From: Bacteroidota bacterium
GTDB taxonomy: Bacteria > Bacteroidota > Bacteroidia > Chitinophagales > Chitinophagaceae
Assembly: GCA_028877045.1 (NCBI GenBank)
Contig: JAGWPQ010000696.1
Span: 1-8,869, forward strand
Length of the DNA stretch: 8,869 nt
Direction: 5' to 3'
A program made the translations under genes and the position numbers. Of this stretch, positions 1 through 7,689 are shown piece after piece; positions within the stretch are counted from its first letter, which is position 1, and each line of letters opens with the position of its first letter. Below the pieces are notes generated by a model, which saw nothing but the letters and a program-made list of their open reading frames with translations, had not been told where the DNA came from and made no database searches.

Positions 1-1797
1 GCAACAATTTTAAAAAACAATTCGAAAAAGAAAAATCAAATATCCATTTCATTCAAAGGTGATATAGGTTTTAATACTTTCGGAATCGGTTGTAAAGCTT
101 ATGTTTTTCAAAAAGGTAAAATGCAGTATCAGCAATTGATGCTTACCCGTGGTTTTCAATCATCATCCGATACAAAACTGCATTTTGGTTTAGATACTTT
201 ATCAACCATCGACAGCATACTTGTTGTTTGGCCAACACAAAAATGCCAGACAATAAAAAATGTTGCAGTAAATAAACAATACACATTCGTTCAAAAAGAT
301 GCAACCAATGATTTTAATTACGAAACATATTTTCCAAAACAAAATTCTATTCTTGTATCTGCCGATGATAAATTAAAAATCAACTGGCAGCATCAGGAAA
401 ATAATTTTATTGATTTTAATGTACAGTATTTAATACCGCATGAAGAATCAACACGCGGTCCAAAAATTGCTGTGGGCGATGTGAATGGCGATGGCTTGCA
501 GGATTTTTATGTTTGTGGTGCTGCCCAACAACCCGGTGCTTTAATGATACAGCAACAGAACGGAACATTTGTTTCTACGGATGAACAAATATTTAAAACA
601 GATGCAAATTGCGAAGATGTTGATGCTGTTTTCTTTGATGCCAATGGCGATGGAAAATTAGATCTCTATGTTGTTAGCGGCGGCAATCATTTGCCTAATA
701 TGCATCCCGATTACGGAGACCGTTTATACATCAACGATGGCAAGGGACATTTTAAAAAATCGGAAAATGCCATTCCAAAAATATTTCAAAACAAATCCTG
801 CGTAACTGTTGCCGATGTGGACCATGATGGTGACCTGGATTTATTTGTGGGTACACTTTCAAATCCAACTGCGTATGGTTATCCGCAAACATCTTATTTA
901 TTGATCAATGATGGCAAAGGAAATTTTTCTGTTGCAAAAAATAATATCATCAATCTTGATAAAATCGGAATGGTTACATCGGCATCGTTTGCTGATGTAA
1001 ATAAAGATGGCTGGCCCGATCTGATCGTTGCAGGCGAATTCATGCCACTCACAATTTTTATAAATAATAAGGGAACATTCAAGCAAACAACTATTCCAAA
1101 TTCTACCGGTTGGTGGCAAACTGTTTTTGTGGGTGATGTTGACGGCGATGGCAATACAGATTTTTTGGCAGGCAATTGGGGATGGAATAATAAATTCTGG
1201 AGTTTGAAAGATGGCCCGGTTAGAATGTATGTGGGCGATTATACACATAGCGGCAGGGCCTATCAGTTATTATCTTATACATCCGGTGGCGTTGAATATC
1301 CTTTCCTTGCAAAAGATGAAGTGGAACGTCCGTTGCCATTGCTGCGCAAACATTATTTAAAATATGCAGAGTATGCAGGTGTGCCGATGAAAGATGTTTT
1401 TTACGGATGGATCGATACCATCAAACCATTGATGGCAGAGCGTTTGGGATCGGCGGCTTGCTTTGGCGACGGTAAAGGAAATTTTGAAATAAAGGATCTG
1501 CCTGCATCATTACAATTAGCGCCCGTGTTTTCTTTTCAGAAAGCTGATGATAATATGTATCTGGCAGGAGGTAACTTTTTTGATGTAATTCCTTACGAAG
1601 GAAGATATGATGCACAGCCATTGGCAATGATGAAAATCAAAAAAGATAAGACCATCGATTATGTTCATCAATCCAATTTATTAGATATTAAAGGTCAGGT
1701 GAGGGATCTGCAATGGATTCGTTCGGCCAATCAAAATAATTATTTATTGGTGGCGAGAAATAACGAAAGTATTTTAACATATCAGCGAAACAAATAG
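1..1797 (+). CDS. VCBS/FG-GAP repeat protein with ASPIC/UnbV domain (5' end missing)
   Basis: The frame is open from base 1 with no start or signal peptide, so the gene begins upstream; the ATG at 121 is internal to a domain. About 598 residues are visible. Bases 1-300 encode an ASPIC/UnbV-like domain (RGFQSSSD, LHFGLDTL, VVWPT). Five Ca-binding-type FG-GAP/VCBS motifs of the form D-x-[ND]-x-D-G-x-x-D follow at 478-504, 637-663, 814-840, 994-1020 and 1135-1161, with INDGKG turns between some of them. This suggests a beta-propeller in which each motif binds Ca2+. Relatives in Bacteroidota are often about 1,100 residues, lipid-anchored or secreted, and encoded next to SusC/SusD genes; this would be the C-terminal half. 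The biochemical role of the family is not established; glycan or protein binding at the cell surface is a guess. The stop lies 3 bases before the next start, so the two genes are probably co-transcribed. Family call is firm, function is not. Confidence 0.88.
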   Translation, partial: ATILKNNSKKKNQISISFKGDIGFNTFGIGCKAYVFQKGKMQYQQLMLTRGFQSSSDTKLHFGLDTLSTIDSILVVWPTQKCQTIKNVAVNKQYTFVQKDATNDFNYETYFPKQNSILVSADDKLKINWQHQENNFIDFNVQYLIPHEESTRGPKIAVGDVNGDGLQDFYVCGAAQQPGALMIQQQNGTFVSTDEQIFKTDANCEDVDAVFFDANGDGKLDLYVVSGGNHLPNMHPDYGDRLYINDGKGHFKKSENAIPKIFQNKSCVTVADVDHDGDLDLFVGTLSNPTAYGYPQTSYLLINDGKGNFSVAKNNIINLDKIGMVTSASFADVNKDGWPDLIVAGEFMPLTIFINNKGTFKQTTIPNSTGWWQTVFVGDVDGDGNTDFLAGNWGWNNKFWSLKDGPVRMYVGDYTHSGRAYQLLSYTSGGVEYPFLAKDEVERPLPLLRKHYLKYAEYAGVPMKDVFYGWIDTIKPLMAERLGSAACFGDGKGNFEIKDLPASLQLAPVFSFQKADDNMYLAGGNFFDVIPYEGRYDAQPLAMMKIKKDKTIDYVHQSNLLDIKGQVRDLQWIRSANQNNYLLVARNNESILTYQRNK

Positions 1798-1800
1798 AAA

Positions 1801-3489
1801 ATGGAAATTAAAAAGCTTGGCATATTTTTTTTAGTATCGGTTATATTATTTGGATGCAGTAAAAAATCTGATACATCATCAACTGTAACACCACCGGCAC
1901 GTGAAAATGTTTTTATTCAAACATGGTGGGTGAATGATGTATCAAATCAATCGGCATATAATAATGTTTCTAAGTTACCCTCAATTAAATATCTTTTTTC
2001 AACAAAGATCGATCGCACCACTGTTGCATCGGCATTTGCATTAACGAATAATTCGGGTGTTGCAGTTGCCTGTAATTTCAGTTATCAAAACTCCGACAGT
2101 GTTTTGCTCATCACTCCTGCAGCAAATCTTTCTGCACTAACAAAATATACTGCTTCATTATCCACTTCATTAAAATCTGTGAGTGGCGGTGCTTTGCAAA
2201 CTGCAAGCAGTATGGATTTGATCACTGCCATCGATTCAACGAATAAATTTGCTGTTATATCCGACAGTGCATTGCTCGATCTTGTTCAAAAACAAACCTT
2301 CAAATATTTCTGGGACTTTGGTCATCCTATTTGCGGTATGGCTTTGGAACGAAACAATGGCGATAATAATGTTGTTACTTCGGGTGGCAGCGGTTTCGGG
2401 ATCATGGCAATGATCGTTGCGGCCAACAGAGGTTTTATTACACGTACCGATGCTGTTACCAGATTAAATACCATCACCAATTTCCTGACAACAAAATGCC
2501 AGCGATGGCATGGCGCCTTTTCGCATTGGATAAACGGAACAACAGGTGCAACGGTTCCATTCGGAAATAATAACGGCGCCGATATTGTTGAAACATCTTA
2601 CCTGCTGCAGGGTTTATTATGTGCACGGCAATATTTTAACAGCAGCACCGATGCTGGTGAAATACAATTGCGCGACAGTATCAATTCGATATGGAATGCT
2701 GTTGACTGGAATTGGTTTACACAAAACGGTGCACAAAAATCTATTTACTGGCAATACAATCCTTCATTCACAAACACAAATGATATTTGGAGTATTCCTG
2801 TAGCGGGATGGAATGAAGCATTGATAACGTATGTGCTGGCTGCATCTTCAACAACACATGCTATTACAAAACAAGTGTACGATGTTGGTTGGGCAAATAA
2901 TGGCGGCATGAAAAACGGTGCCAATTATTATGGTTATACATTGCCATTAGGACCGGCATATGGCGGCCCGATGTTTTTTTCGCATTATTCTTTTCTGGGA
3001 ATTAATCCCAATGGTTTAACTGATGCGTATGCCGATTATTCAATTCAAACAAAAAATCACGCATACATTAATTTTAATTATTGCAAGGCCAATCCAAAAA
3101 ATTATTATGGTTATAGTGCATCATGCTGGGGTTTAACAGCCAGCGATATTTCGGGCGGATATACTGCAAGCTCTCCTACAAATGATGTTGGCGTTATTGC
3201 ACCTACGGCTGCAATATCATCAATGCCGTACACGCCAACAGAATCGATGGCTGCACTAAAATTTTTCTATTACACTTTGGGCGATAAGATTTGGGGAACT
3301 TATGGTTTTGCCGATGCCTTCAGTTTGCAAACTTTATGGTATGCGAGCTCTTATCTGGCGATCGATCAGGGACCTATAATTGTGATGATAGAAAATTACA
3401 GATCGGGGTTATTGTGGAATTTATTTACCGCTTGTCCCGAAATAAAAAGCGGTATGCGCAATTTAGGTTTTACTGCTCCTTACCTTTGA
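1801..3489 (+). CDS. GH144-type glucanase lipoprotein with N-terminal Ig-like domain (paralog 1)
   Basis: A 562-residue protein. The N-terminus is a lipoprotein signal with lipobox LFGC, Cys19 as the lipidated residue, then a Ser/Thr/Pro linker. Residues about 59-143 resemble a bacterial Ig-like (Big_5) domain (YLFSTKID, LTKYTASL). Residues about 157-555 are the 'glucoamylase' PF10091 domain, starting LLDLVQKQTFKYFWDF and ending in IDQGPIIVMIENYRSGLLW. Despite the Pfam name, characterised relatives in GH144 are endo-beta-1,2-glucanases. Asp261, Glu264 and Glu339 match acidic residues (D139, E142, E211) that I recall as important in the Chitinophaga pinensis enzyme. The position of its D135 is Asn257 here, with one residue deleted nearby, so activity or specificity may be altered. 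The start at 1801 is favoured by the signal peptide directly after it and the 3-base spacing from the upstream stop. Probable location is the outer membrane, possibly surface exposed. Family call strong; beta-1,2 specificity is inference. Confidence 0.9.
   Translation: MEIKKLGIFFLVSVILFGCSKKSDTSSTVTPPARENVFIQTWWVNDVSNQSAYNNVSKLPSIKYLFSTKIDRTTVASAFALTNNSGVAVACNFSYQNSDSVLLITPAANLSALTKYTASLSTSLKSVSGGALQTASSMDLITAIDSTNKFAVISDSALLDLVQKQTFKYFWDFGHPICGMALERNNGDNNVVTSGGSGFGIMAMIVAANRGFITRTDAVTRLNTITNFLTTKCQRWHGAFSHWINGTTGATVPFGNNNGADIVETSYLLQGLLCARQYFNSSTDAGEIQLRDSINSIWNAVDWNWFTQNGAQKSIYWQYNPSFTNTNDIWSIPVAGWNEALITYVLAASSTTHAITKQVYDVGWANNGGMKNGANYYGYTLPLGPAYGGPMFFSHYSFLGINPNGLTDAYADYSIQTKNHAYINFNYCKANPKNYYGYSASCWGLTASDISGGYTASSPTNDVGVIAPTAAISSMPYTPTESMAALKFFYYTLGDKIWGTYGFADAFSLQTLWYASSYLAIDQGPIIVMIENYRSGLLWNLFTACPEIKSGMRNLGFTAPYL
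2275..2309 (+). repeat. Direct repeat shared by GH144 paralogs 1 and 2, copy 1
   Basis: This 35-base stretch encodes the LDLVQKQTFKYF block and matches 5258-5292 at 34 of 35 positions by eye. The only difference is a synonymous T/C at 2283. The same protein block in paralog 3 (near 7810-7855) is clearly diverged in DNA. It is a coding repeat produced by duplication or gene conversion, not a mobile element. Confidence 0.85.
3352..3371 (+). repeat. 20-base direct repeat in GH144 paralogs, copy 1
   Basis: This 20-base stretch, coding for the LAIDQG block near the C-terminus of paralog 1, is identical to 6329-6348 in paralog 2. It contains the palindrome CGATCG. It marks the far end of the DNA similarity between the two copies. 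Confidence 0.8.
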
Positions 3490-3540
3490 TCTGAAAATAA
3501 AATTTTGATTGCTTTAAACTATTATTTGTCTATAAAATGA

Positions 3541-3594
3541 GCCATAAAAAAATATTCATTTTTATACCACCGGTACTGAATATTTTTTTATGGC
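3541..3594 (+). terminator. Perfect 18-bp inverted repeat, probable (bidirectional) terminator
   Basis: The left arm 3541-3558 (GCCATAAAAAAATATTCA) is exactly complementary to the right arm 3577-3594, separated by 18 bases. Inside the loop, TACC at 3565-3568 can also pair with GGTA at 3572-3575. Read as a terminator, the inner stem TATTCA/TGAATA is followed by seven Ts (3583-3589), mirrored by seven As on the left arm, so it could work in either direction. It starts 52 bases after the stop of paralog 1 and ends 31 bases before the GH30 start, dividing the cluster into two likely transcription units. The rest of the 3490-3625 gap is AT-rich, and I found no convincing Bacteroidota promoter there. 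A regulatory or attenuation role is an alternative. Confidence 0.75.
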
Positions 3595-3625
3595 GAATTC
3601 TATCTGGCAATAAAAAAAATTACAC

Positions 3626-5077
3626 ATGAAAGGAAAAATGTTTTTGTTGATTGCCATGGTATCATGCAGCCTGGGAAGTGCTGATTGTTCAAAAAGTAAT
3701 AACAGTAATAATACACCACCGGTAGTAACGCCGCCGCCACCGTCAACACAGGTTAATAATGTTGATTTTTGGTTAACGATGGGAGATCAGTCTATGTTGT
3801 TGCGCAAACAATCCGATATACTTTCTTTCGGTACGGTTGCAAACAGTTATCCGTTTATTGATATTGATTCTACACAAACATTTCAAACCATTGATGGCTT
3901 TGGTTTTACTTTAACCGGGGGAAGTGCTTATGTCATCAATCAATTAAACAGCACTGATAAAACAAATCTTTTACAGGAATTATTTGGTAACAGTTCAACT
4001 TCGATCGGTATCAGTTATTTGCGGATAAGTATTGGTTCATCCGATCTGAATGCATCAGTTTTTAGTTATGATGATATGCCTGCCGGGCAAACAGATGCTA
4101 ATCTTGCCAATTTCAGTTTGAATAATGATATGACTGATCTGATCCCTGTATTAAAACAAATTTTATCGATCAATCCCAACATAAAAATTTTAGGATCGCC
4201 ATGGTCGCCGCCAACATGGATGAAAGACAATAACAATTCAGTAGGTGGAAGTTTGCTGCCACAATATTATAATGTGTATGCACAATATTTTGTAAAATAT
4301 ATTCAGGCAATGAAGACGCAGGGTATTACAATTGATGCGATCACTCCTCAAAACGAACCATTGAATCCAAGTAATAATCCGAGCATGGCAATGTCGGCTG
4401 CACAAGAAACCGATTTTATTAAGAATAGTCTGGGGCCTGCATTTCAGGCTGCATCAATTTCAACAAAAATCATTGTGTACGATCATAACTGCGATCAGCC
4501 AACTTATCCTACAACAATATTAAGCGACGCGACTGCTAACAGTTTTGTAAACGGTTCTGCATTTCATTTGTATGCCGGGGATATCAGTGCATTATCTACT
4601 GTTCATAATTTATATCCTAATAAGCAATTATATTTTACTGAACAGTATACTGCTTCATCAGGAAATTTTGCAGGTGATCTTCAATGGCATTTAAAAAATG
4701 TGATTATCGGTTCAATGCGTAACTGGAGTCGCAATGCGTTGGAATGGAATTTAGCCAATGATCCGTCTTACGGTCCACATACCGTTGGTGGTTGCAATAC
4801 CTGTAAAGGTGCAGTAACTATCGGTTCATCAATAATAAGAAATGTTGGTTATTATATTATTGCACATGCTTCGAAATTTGTTCCTGCCGGTTCTTCCAGG
4901 ATCTACAGTAATATTTCGGGTAGTTTAAATAATGTTGCTTTTTTAACACCAACAGGACAAAAAGTATTGATTGTTGAGAATGATGGAGCCAATGCAACAT
5001 CATTCAATATCCGCTTCAATGGAAAATGGGTAACAACAGCTTTGCCTGCAGGTGCAGTTGGAACTTATGTCTGGTAG
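3626..5077 (+). CDS. GH30 family glycoside hydrolase (beta-1,6-glucanase / glucosylceramidase type)
   Basis: A 483-residue exported enzyme, close to full length for the family. The N-terminus is a short lipoprotein-like signal followed by a Ser/Asn and Pro-rich linker (PPVVTPPPPS, residues 31-40). The lipidated Cys could be Cys14 (MVSC) or Cys21; Cys21 has Asp before it, which is unusual. The TIM-barrel carries GH30 hallmarks: DGFGFTLTGGS (90-100), SPWSPPTWMK (191-200), acid/base Glu244 in TPQNEP, and nucleophile Glu339 in LYFTEQY. GGCNTCKG near residues 388-395 resembles a motif found in the GH30_3 group, and the C-terminal part fits the usual beta-sandwich side domain. GH30 hydrolyses with retention; GH30_3 members mostly cut beta-1,6-glucan. 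It follows the inverted repeat at 3541-3594 and starts a group of closely spaced genes. The family is firm; subfamily and substrate are inferred from motifs only. Confidence 0.93.
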   Translation: MKGKMFLLIAMVSCSLGSADCSKSNNSNNTPPVVTPPPPSTQVNNVDFWLTMGDQSMLLRKQSDILSFGTVANSYPFIDIDSTQTFQTIDGFGFTLTGGSAYVINQLNSTDKTNLLQELFGNSSTSIGISYLRISIGSSDLNASVFSYDDMPAGQTDANLANFSLNNDMTDLIPVLKQILSINPNIKILGSPWSPPTWMKDNNNSVGGSLLPQYYNVYAQYFVKYIQAMKTQGITIDAITPQNEPLNPSNNPSMAMSAAQETDFIKNSLGPAFQAASISTKIIVYDHNCDQPTYPTTILSDATANSFVNGSAFHLYAGDISALSTVHNLYPNKQLYFTEQYTASSGNFAGDLQWHLKNVIIGSMRNWSRNALEWNLANDPSYGPHTVGGCNTCKGAVTIGSSIIRNVGYYIIAHASKFVPAGSSRIYSNISGSLNNVAFLTPTGQKVLIVENDGANATSFNIRFNGKWVTTALPAGAVGTYVW

Positions 5078-5128
5078 AATATTTTCATTGTATAATAAAA
5101 TAGTTTTTGAATTAGATAATCAAAACGG

Positions 5129-6469
5129 ATGAATAAAAAAAGATACCATATTCTTTCAATAATTTTTATTTTATTTTTTTCAGTTGCAATTGTTGCACAA
5201 ACAACAACTCCCCAAAATAAAATTACTATACAAAAAAATTTAACCGACGATCAGTTACTCGATCTCGTTCAAAAACAAACCTTCAAATATTTTTGGGATT
5301 TTGCGCATCCGGTAAGTGGCATGGCAAGAGAAAGAAGTAATAAAACATTTGGTTATGGCGATGAGGTTGTAACTACCGGTGGTACTGGTTTTGGCGTGAT
5401 GAGCATCATTGTGGCAACAGAACATAAATGGATAAAAAGAGATACCGCTGCAAAGCATTTGCTGAAGATGGTAAAGTTTTTAGAAAAGGCAAATTCATAT
5501 CACGGGGTGTTTCCGCATTGGATGAACGGAGCAACAGGAAAAACAATACCCTTTGGTCGAAAAGATGATGGTGCCGATCTGGTTGAAACATCTTATTTGT
5601 TTGAAGGGTTGTTATGTGCACGTCAATATTTTAATCAAAATAATTTTGTGGAAAATGAATTGCGCAACAGGATTAACTGGATGTGGAATGATATTGAATG
5701 GAATTGGTTTACAAAAAACGAAGATGTTTTGTATTGGCACTGGAGTCCTAACAACGGATGGGCAATGAATTTTCCGATACATGGTTTCAATGAATGTTTG
5801 ATAACGTATGTGTTGGCTGCATCGGCAGAACGTTATCCCGTGAATGCTTCGGTATATCATAAAGGTTGGGCAAGCGGAAGTTTTTTTAAGAATGGAAAAA
5901 CATTTTACGGTTATACATTGCCACTGGGATTTGATTACGGCGGGCCATTATTTTTTTCGCACTATTCTTTTCTCGGATTAGATCCGCATGGATTAAAAGA
6001 TGAATATGCCGATTATTGGTTGCAGAATAAAAACCACACATTAATTAATTATTCTTATTGCATTGATAACCCAAAAAAGTTTAAAGGGTATGGCGAAAAT
6101 TGCTGGGGATTAACTGCCAGCGATACTTACAATGGTTATGATGCACATTCGCCAACAAACGATCACGGTACCATTTCTCCAACTGCTGCTATCTCCGCAA
6201 TGCCTTATGCGCCGCAGCTTTCGTTGAAAGCATTGAAACATTTTTATTATGACCTGGGCGATAAGATCTGGGGCGAATATGGTTTTGTTGATGCATTCAA
6301 TGAAACAAAAAACTGGTATGCAAAATCGTATCTGGCGATCGATCAGGGTCCGCAGATAGTTATGATCGAAAATTATAGAAGTGGATTGTTGTGGAAATTA
6401 TTTATGAGTTGCCCTGAAATAAAAACCGGATTGAAAAAATTAAATTTTGAAAGCACTGACACTAAATAA
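5129..6469 (+). CDS. GH144-type endo-beta-1,2-glucanase candidate, periplasmic or secreted (paralog 2)
   Basis: A 446-residue protein made of a signal peptide plus one PF10091/GH144 domain. The signal (MNKKR, a hydrophobic run, probable cleavage near Ala23-Gln24) lacks a lipobox Cys, so the product is probably soluble in the periplasm or secreted. The domain runs from about residue 43 (LLDLVQKQTFKYFWDF) to 440. Acidic residues Asp146, Asp150, Glu153 (in KDDGADLVE) and Glu222 (in FNECLITY) line up, all with the same offset of 11, with D135, D139, E142 and E211 that I recall from the Chitinophaga pinensis endo-beta-1,2-glucanase. The match supports a full active site of that type. GH144 enzymes release short beta-1,2-linked gluco-oligosaccharides. 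It lies 51 bases after the GH30 gene and 18 before the GH172 gene, probably in one operon. Annotation pipelines may call it 'glucoamylase', which would be misleading. Residue numbers of the reference are from memory. Confidence 0.92.
   Translation: MNKKRYHILSIIFILFFSVAIVAQTTTPQNKITIQKNLTDDQLLDLVQKQTFKYFWDFAHPVSGMARERSNKTFGYGDEVVTTGGTGFGVMSIIVATEHKWIKRDTAAKHLLKMVKFLEKANSYHGVFPHWMNGATGKTIPFGRKDDGADLVETSYLFEGLLCARQYFNQNNFVENELRNRINWMWNDIEWNWFTKNEDVLYWHWSPNNGWAMNFPIHGFNECLITYVLAASAERYPVNASVYHKGWASGSFFKNGKTFYGYTLPLGFDYGGPLFFSHYSFLGLDPHGLKDEYADYWLQNKNHTLINYSYCIDNPKKFKGYGENCWGLTASDTYNGYDAHSPTNDHGTISPTAAISAMPYAPQLSLKALKHFYYDLGDKIWGEYGFVDAFNETKNWYAKSYLAIDQGPQIVMIENYRSGLLWKLFMSCPEIKTGLKKLNFESTDTK
5258..5292 (+). 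repeat. Direct repeat shared by GH144 paralogs 1 and 2, copy 2
   Basis: Partner of 2275-2309, identical in 34 of 35 bases and in the same reading frame. The two copies are about 3 kb apart in direct orientation and flank the GH30 gene. Recombination between them would remove GH30 and leave a chimeric GH144 gene. Confidence 0.85.
6329..6348 (+). repeat. 20-base direct repeat in GH144 paralogs, copy 2
   Basis: Identical to 3352-3371 and in the same position of the protein (LAIDQG block). Confidence 0.8.
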
Positions 6470-6487
6470 TTTTTAGTCAAAATATTT

Positions 6488-7672
6488 ATGCGAATTATTT
6501 TAATTATTTTTTTTGTACTGATAAGTTGTAAAGGATTCGATCAGTTGTTATATGATTTTCCTGAGAATACAACATCGCATATAAGCAGTTTCGAAAATTT
6601 GAATGCAGTAAAAGGTTCGGGCGGTCAATCAAATAAAACAGCAAAAGGGCATCCGTTCGAATTATTGCATCCCGGTGAAACAAAAGAATTATTGAATATT
6701 AATGGCGAAGGGATTATTCAGCGGATATGGTTAACGGTCAATCAAAATCCTGTCATGCTCAGGAGTTTGCGATTGCAGATGTTTTGGGATGGGGAGTTGA
6801 AACCCGCTGTTGACGTGCCTCTTGGCGATTTTTTTGGATCTAATCTTGGCAGAAAAGTTGCATATCAATCGGCAATGTTCTCAACAGCCGAAGGACGATC
6901 GTTTAATTGTTATGTGCCGATGCCTTTTCGAAAAAAAGCCAAAATCATTTTAACCAATGAAAGTAAAAACGATACCTGCAAATTGTATTACGATGTAGAT
7001 TTTATTTTCACAAAAAGCCTCCCTGAGCATTTACTTTACTTCCATACTTTTTGGAGCAGACAAAAAACAAGGTCACTTGGCGATGATGTGATCATTCTTC
7101 CCAAAATAAAAGGCAAAGGAAGATTTTTGGGAATGAGCGCTGCGTTAAAGATCGATTCGGTTTATGGCGCAACATGGTGGGGTGAAGGTGAAGTAAAAAT
7201 GTATCTCGATGGCGATTCAACTTATCCATCCATCAACGGAACTGGCTCTGAAGATTATATCGGAAGTGGTTGGGGCTTGGGCACTTTCTCCAATCTGTAT
7301 CAGGGTTGTACCGTTGCAGATGATGTAAAAGGTGAATACAATTTTTACAGGTTACATATTCCTGATGCGATTTATTTTAATACAAACATTAAAATAACGT
7401 TGCAGCAGATTGGCGGCGGTTTTATAGAGGATGTAAAAAATCTGATGAAGAAAAATGTAAACTTAAAACCAGTATCAGTTGATAATGAAAAAGGATTTTA
7501 TAAGTTATTTGAACTGAAAGACCAGTCATTGAATAATTATTCTGACGGTTGGGTAAATTTTTACAGGATAGATGATTATGCTGTTACCTCATATTTTTAT
7601 TTGGATAAACCATCAAATGATTTACCGGCACTTGCTGATGTTTTGGAAAGAACAAAAAATGTAAAACAATAA
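6488..7672 (+). CDS. DUF2961 / GH172 family lipoprotein
   Basis: A 394-residue protein, a usual length for DUF2961. The N-terminus is a short lipoprotein signal with lipobox LISC and Cys14. Family hallmarks are the N-terminal GSGGQSNKTAKG block (residues 43-54), WWGEGEVKMYLDGD (230-243), the signature INGTGSEDYIGSGWG (249-263), and YRLHIPDAIYF (287-297) followed by ITLQQIG. Glu255 in the GTGSEDY signature is a probable active-site residue; Glu283 is a possible second, but I cannot assign roles from sequence alone. GH172 members characterised so far act on alpha-linked furanosides such as alpha-D-fructofuranosides (including difructose dianhydride I) and alpha-D-arabinofuranosides, and fold as a tandem jelly roll. 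Placement between two GH144 genes, with gaps of 18 and 17 bases, argues that it trims the same polymer or a side chain. The family is well supported; substrate here is unknown. Confidence 0.87.
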   Translation: MRIILIIFFVLISCKGFDQLLYDFPENTTSHISSFENLNAVKGSGGQSNKTAKGHPFELLHPGETKELLNINGEGIIQRIWLTVNQNPVMLRSLRLQMFWDGELKPAVDVPLGDFFGSNLGRKVAYQSAMFSTAEGRSFNCYVPMPFRKKAKIILTNESKNDTCKLYYDVDFIFTKSLPEHLLYFHTFWSRQKTRSLGDDVIILPKIKGKGRFLGMSAALKIDSVYGATWWGEGEVKMYLDGDSTYPSINGTGSEDYIGSGWGLGTFSNLYQGCTVADDVKGEYNFYRLHIPDAIYFNTNIKITLQQIGGGFIEDVKNLMKKNVNLKPVSVDNEKGFYKLFELKDQSLNNYSDGWVNFYRIDDYAVTSYFYLDKPSNDLPALADVLERTKNVKQ

Positions 7673-7689
7673 CATTCAATTAAGCTGCA

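Noticed and set aside
1..300. Calling the ASPIC/UnbV protein an RNA-binding protein
   Set aside because: That label is a common automatic name without support here; the FG-GAP repeats and locus indicate an exported protein.
894..1248. Two overlapping minus-strand open frames of 93 and 116 codons
   Set aside because: They lie antisense to the conserved FG-GAP repeats, show no family resemblance or start context, and are shadows of the real + strand frame.
2546..2803. 85-codon + strand open frame in another phase
   Set aside because: It is entirely inside the GH144 catalytic domain of paralog 1; the same shadow appears at 5553-5768 in paralog 2, as expected from shared codons.
1801..3489. Calling the PF10091 proteins glucoamylases (alpha-glucan enzymes)
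   Set aside because: The Pfam name is historical; the sequence fits GH144, whose characterised members act on beta-1,2-glucan, and the GH30 neighbour also points to beta-glucan.
3503..3528. Possible Bacteroidota promoter (TTTG ... ATTATTTG)
   Set aside because: The spacing is too short and the -7 element does not fit TAnnTTTG; it also lies upstream of the hairpin.
5088..5126. Promoter-like TATAAT / TAGTTTTTG and an imperfect 7-bp hairpin (GTTTTTGA with TCAAAAC) before paralog 2
   Set aside because: The -7-like element has one base too many, no correctly spaced TTTG lies upstream, and the hairpin needs a bulge in AT-rich DNA; chance is likely.
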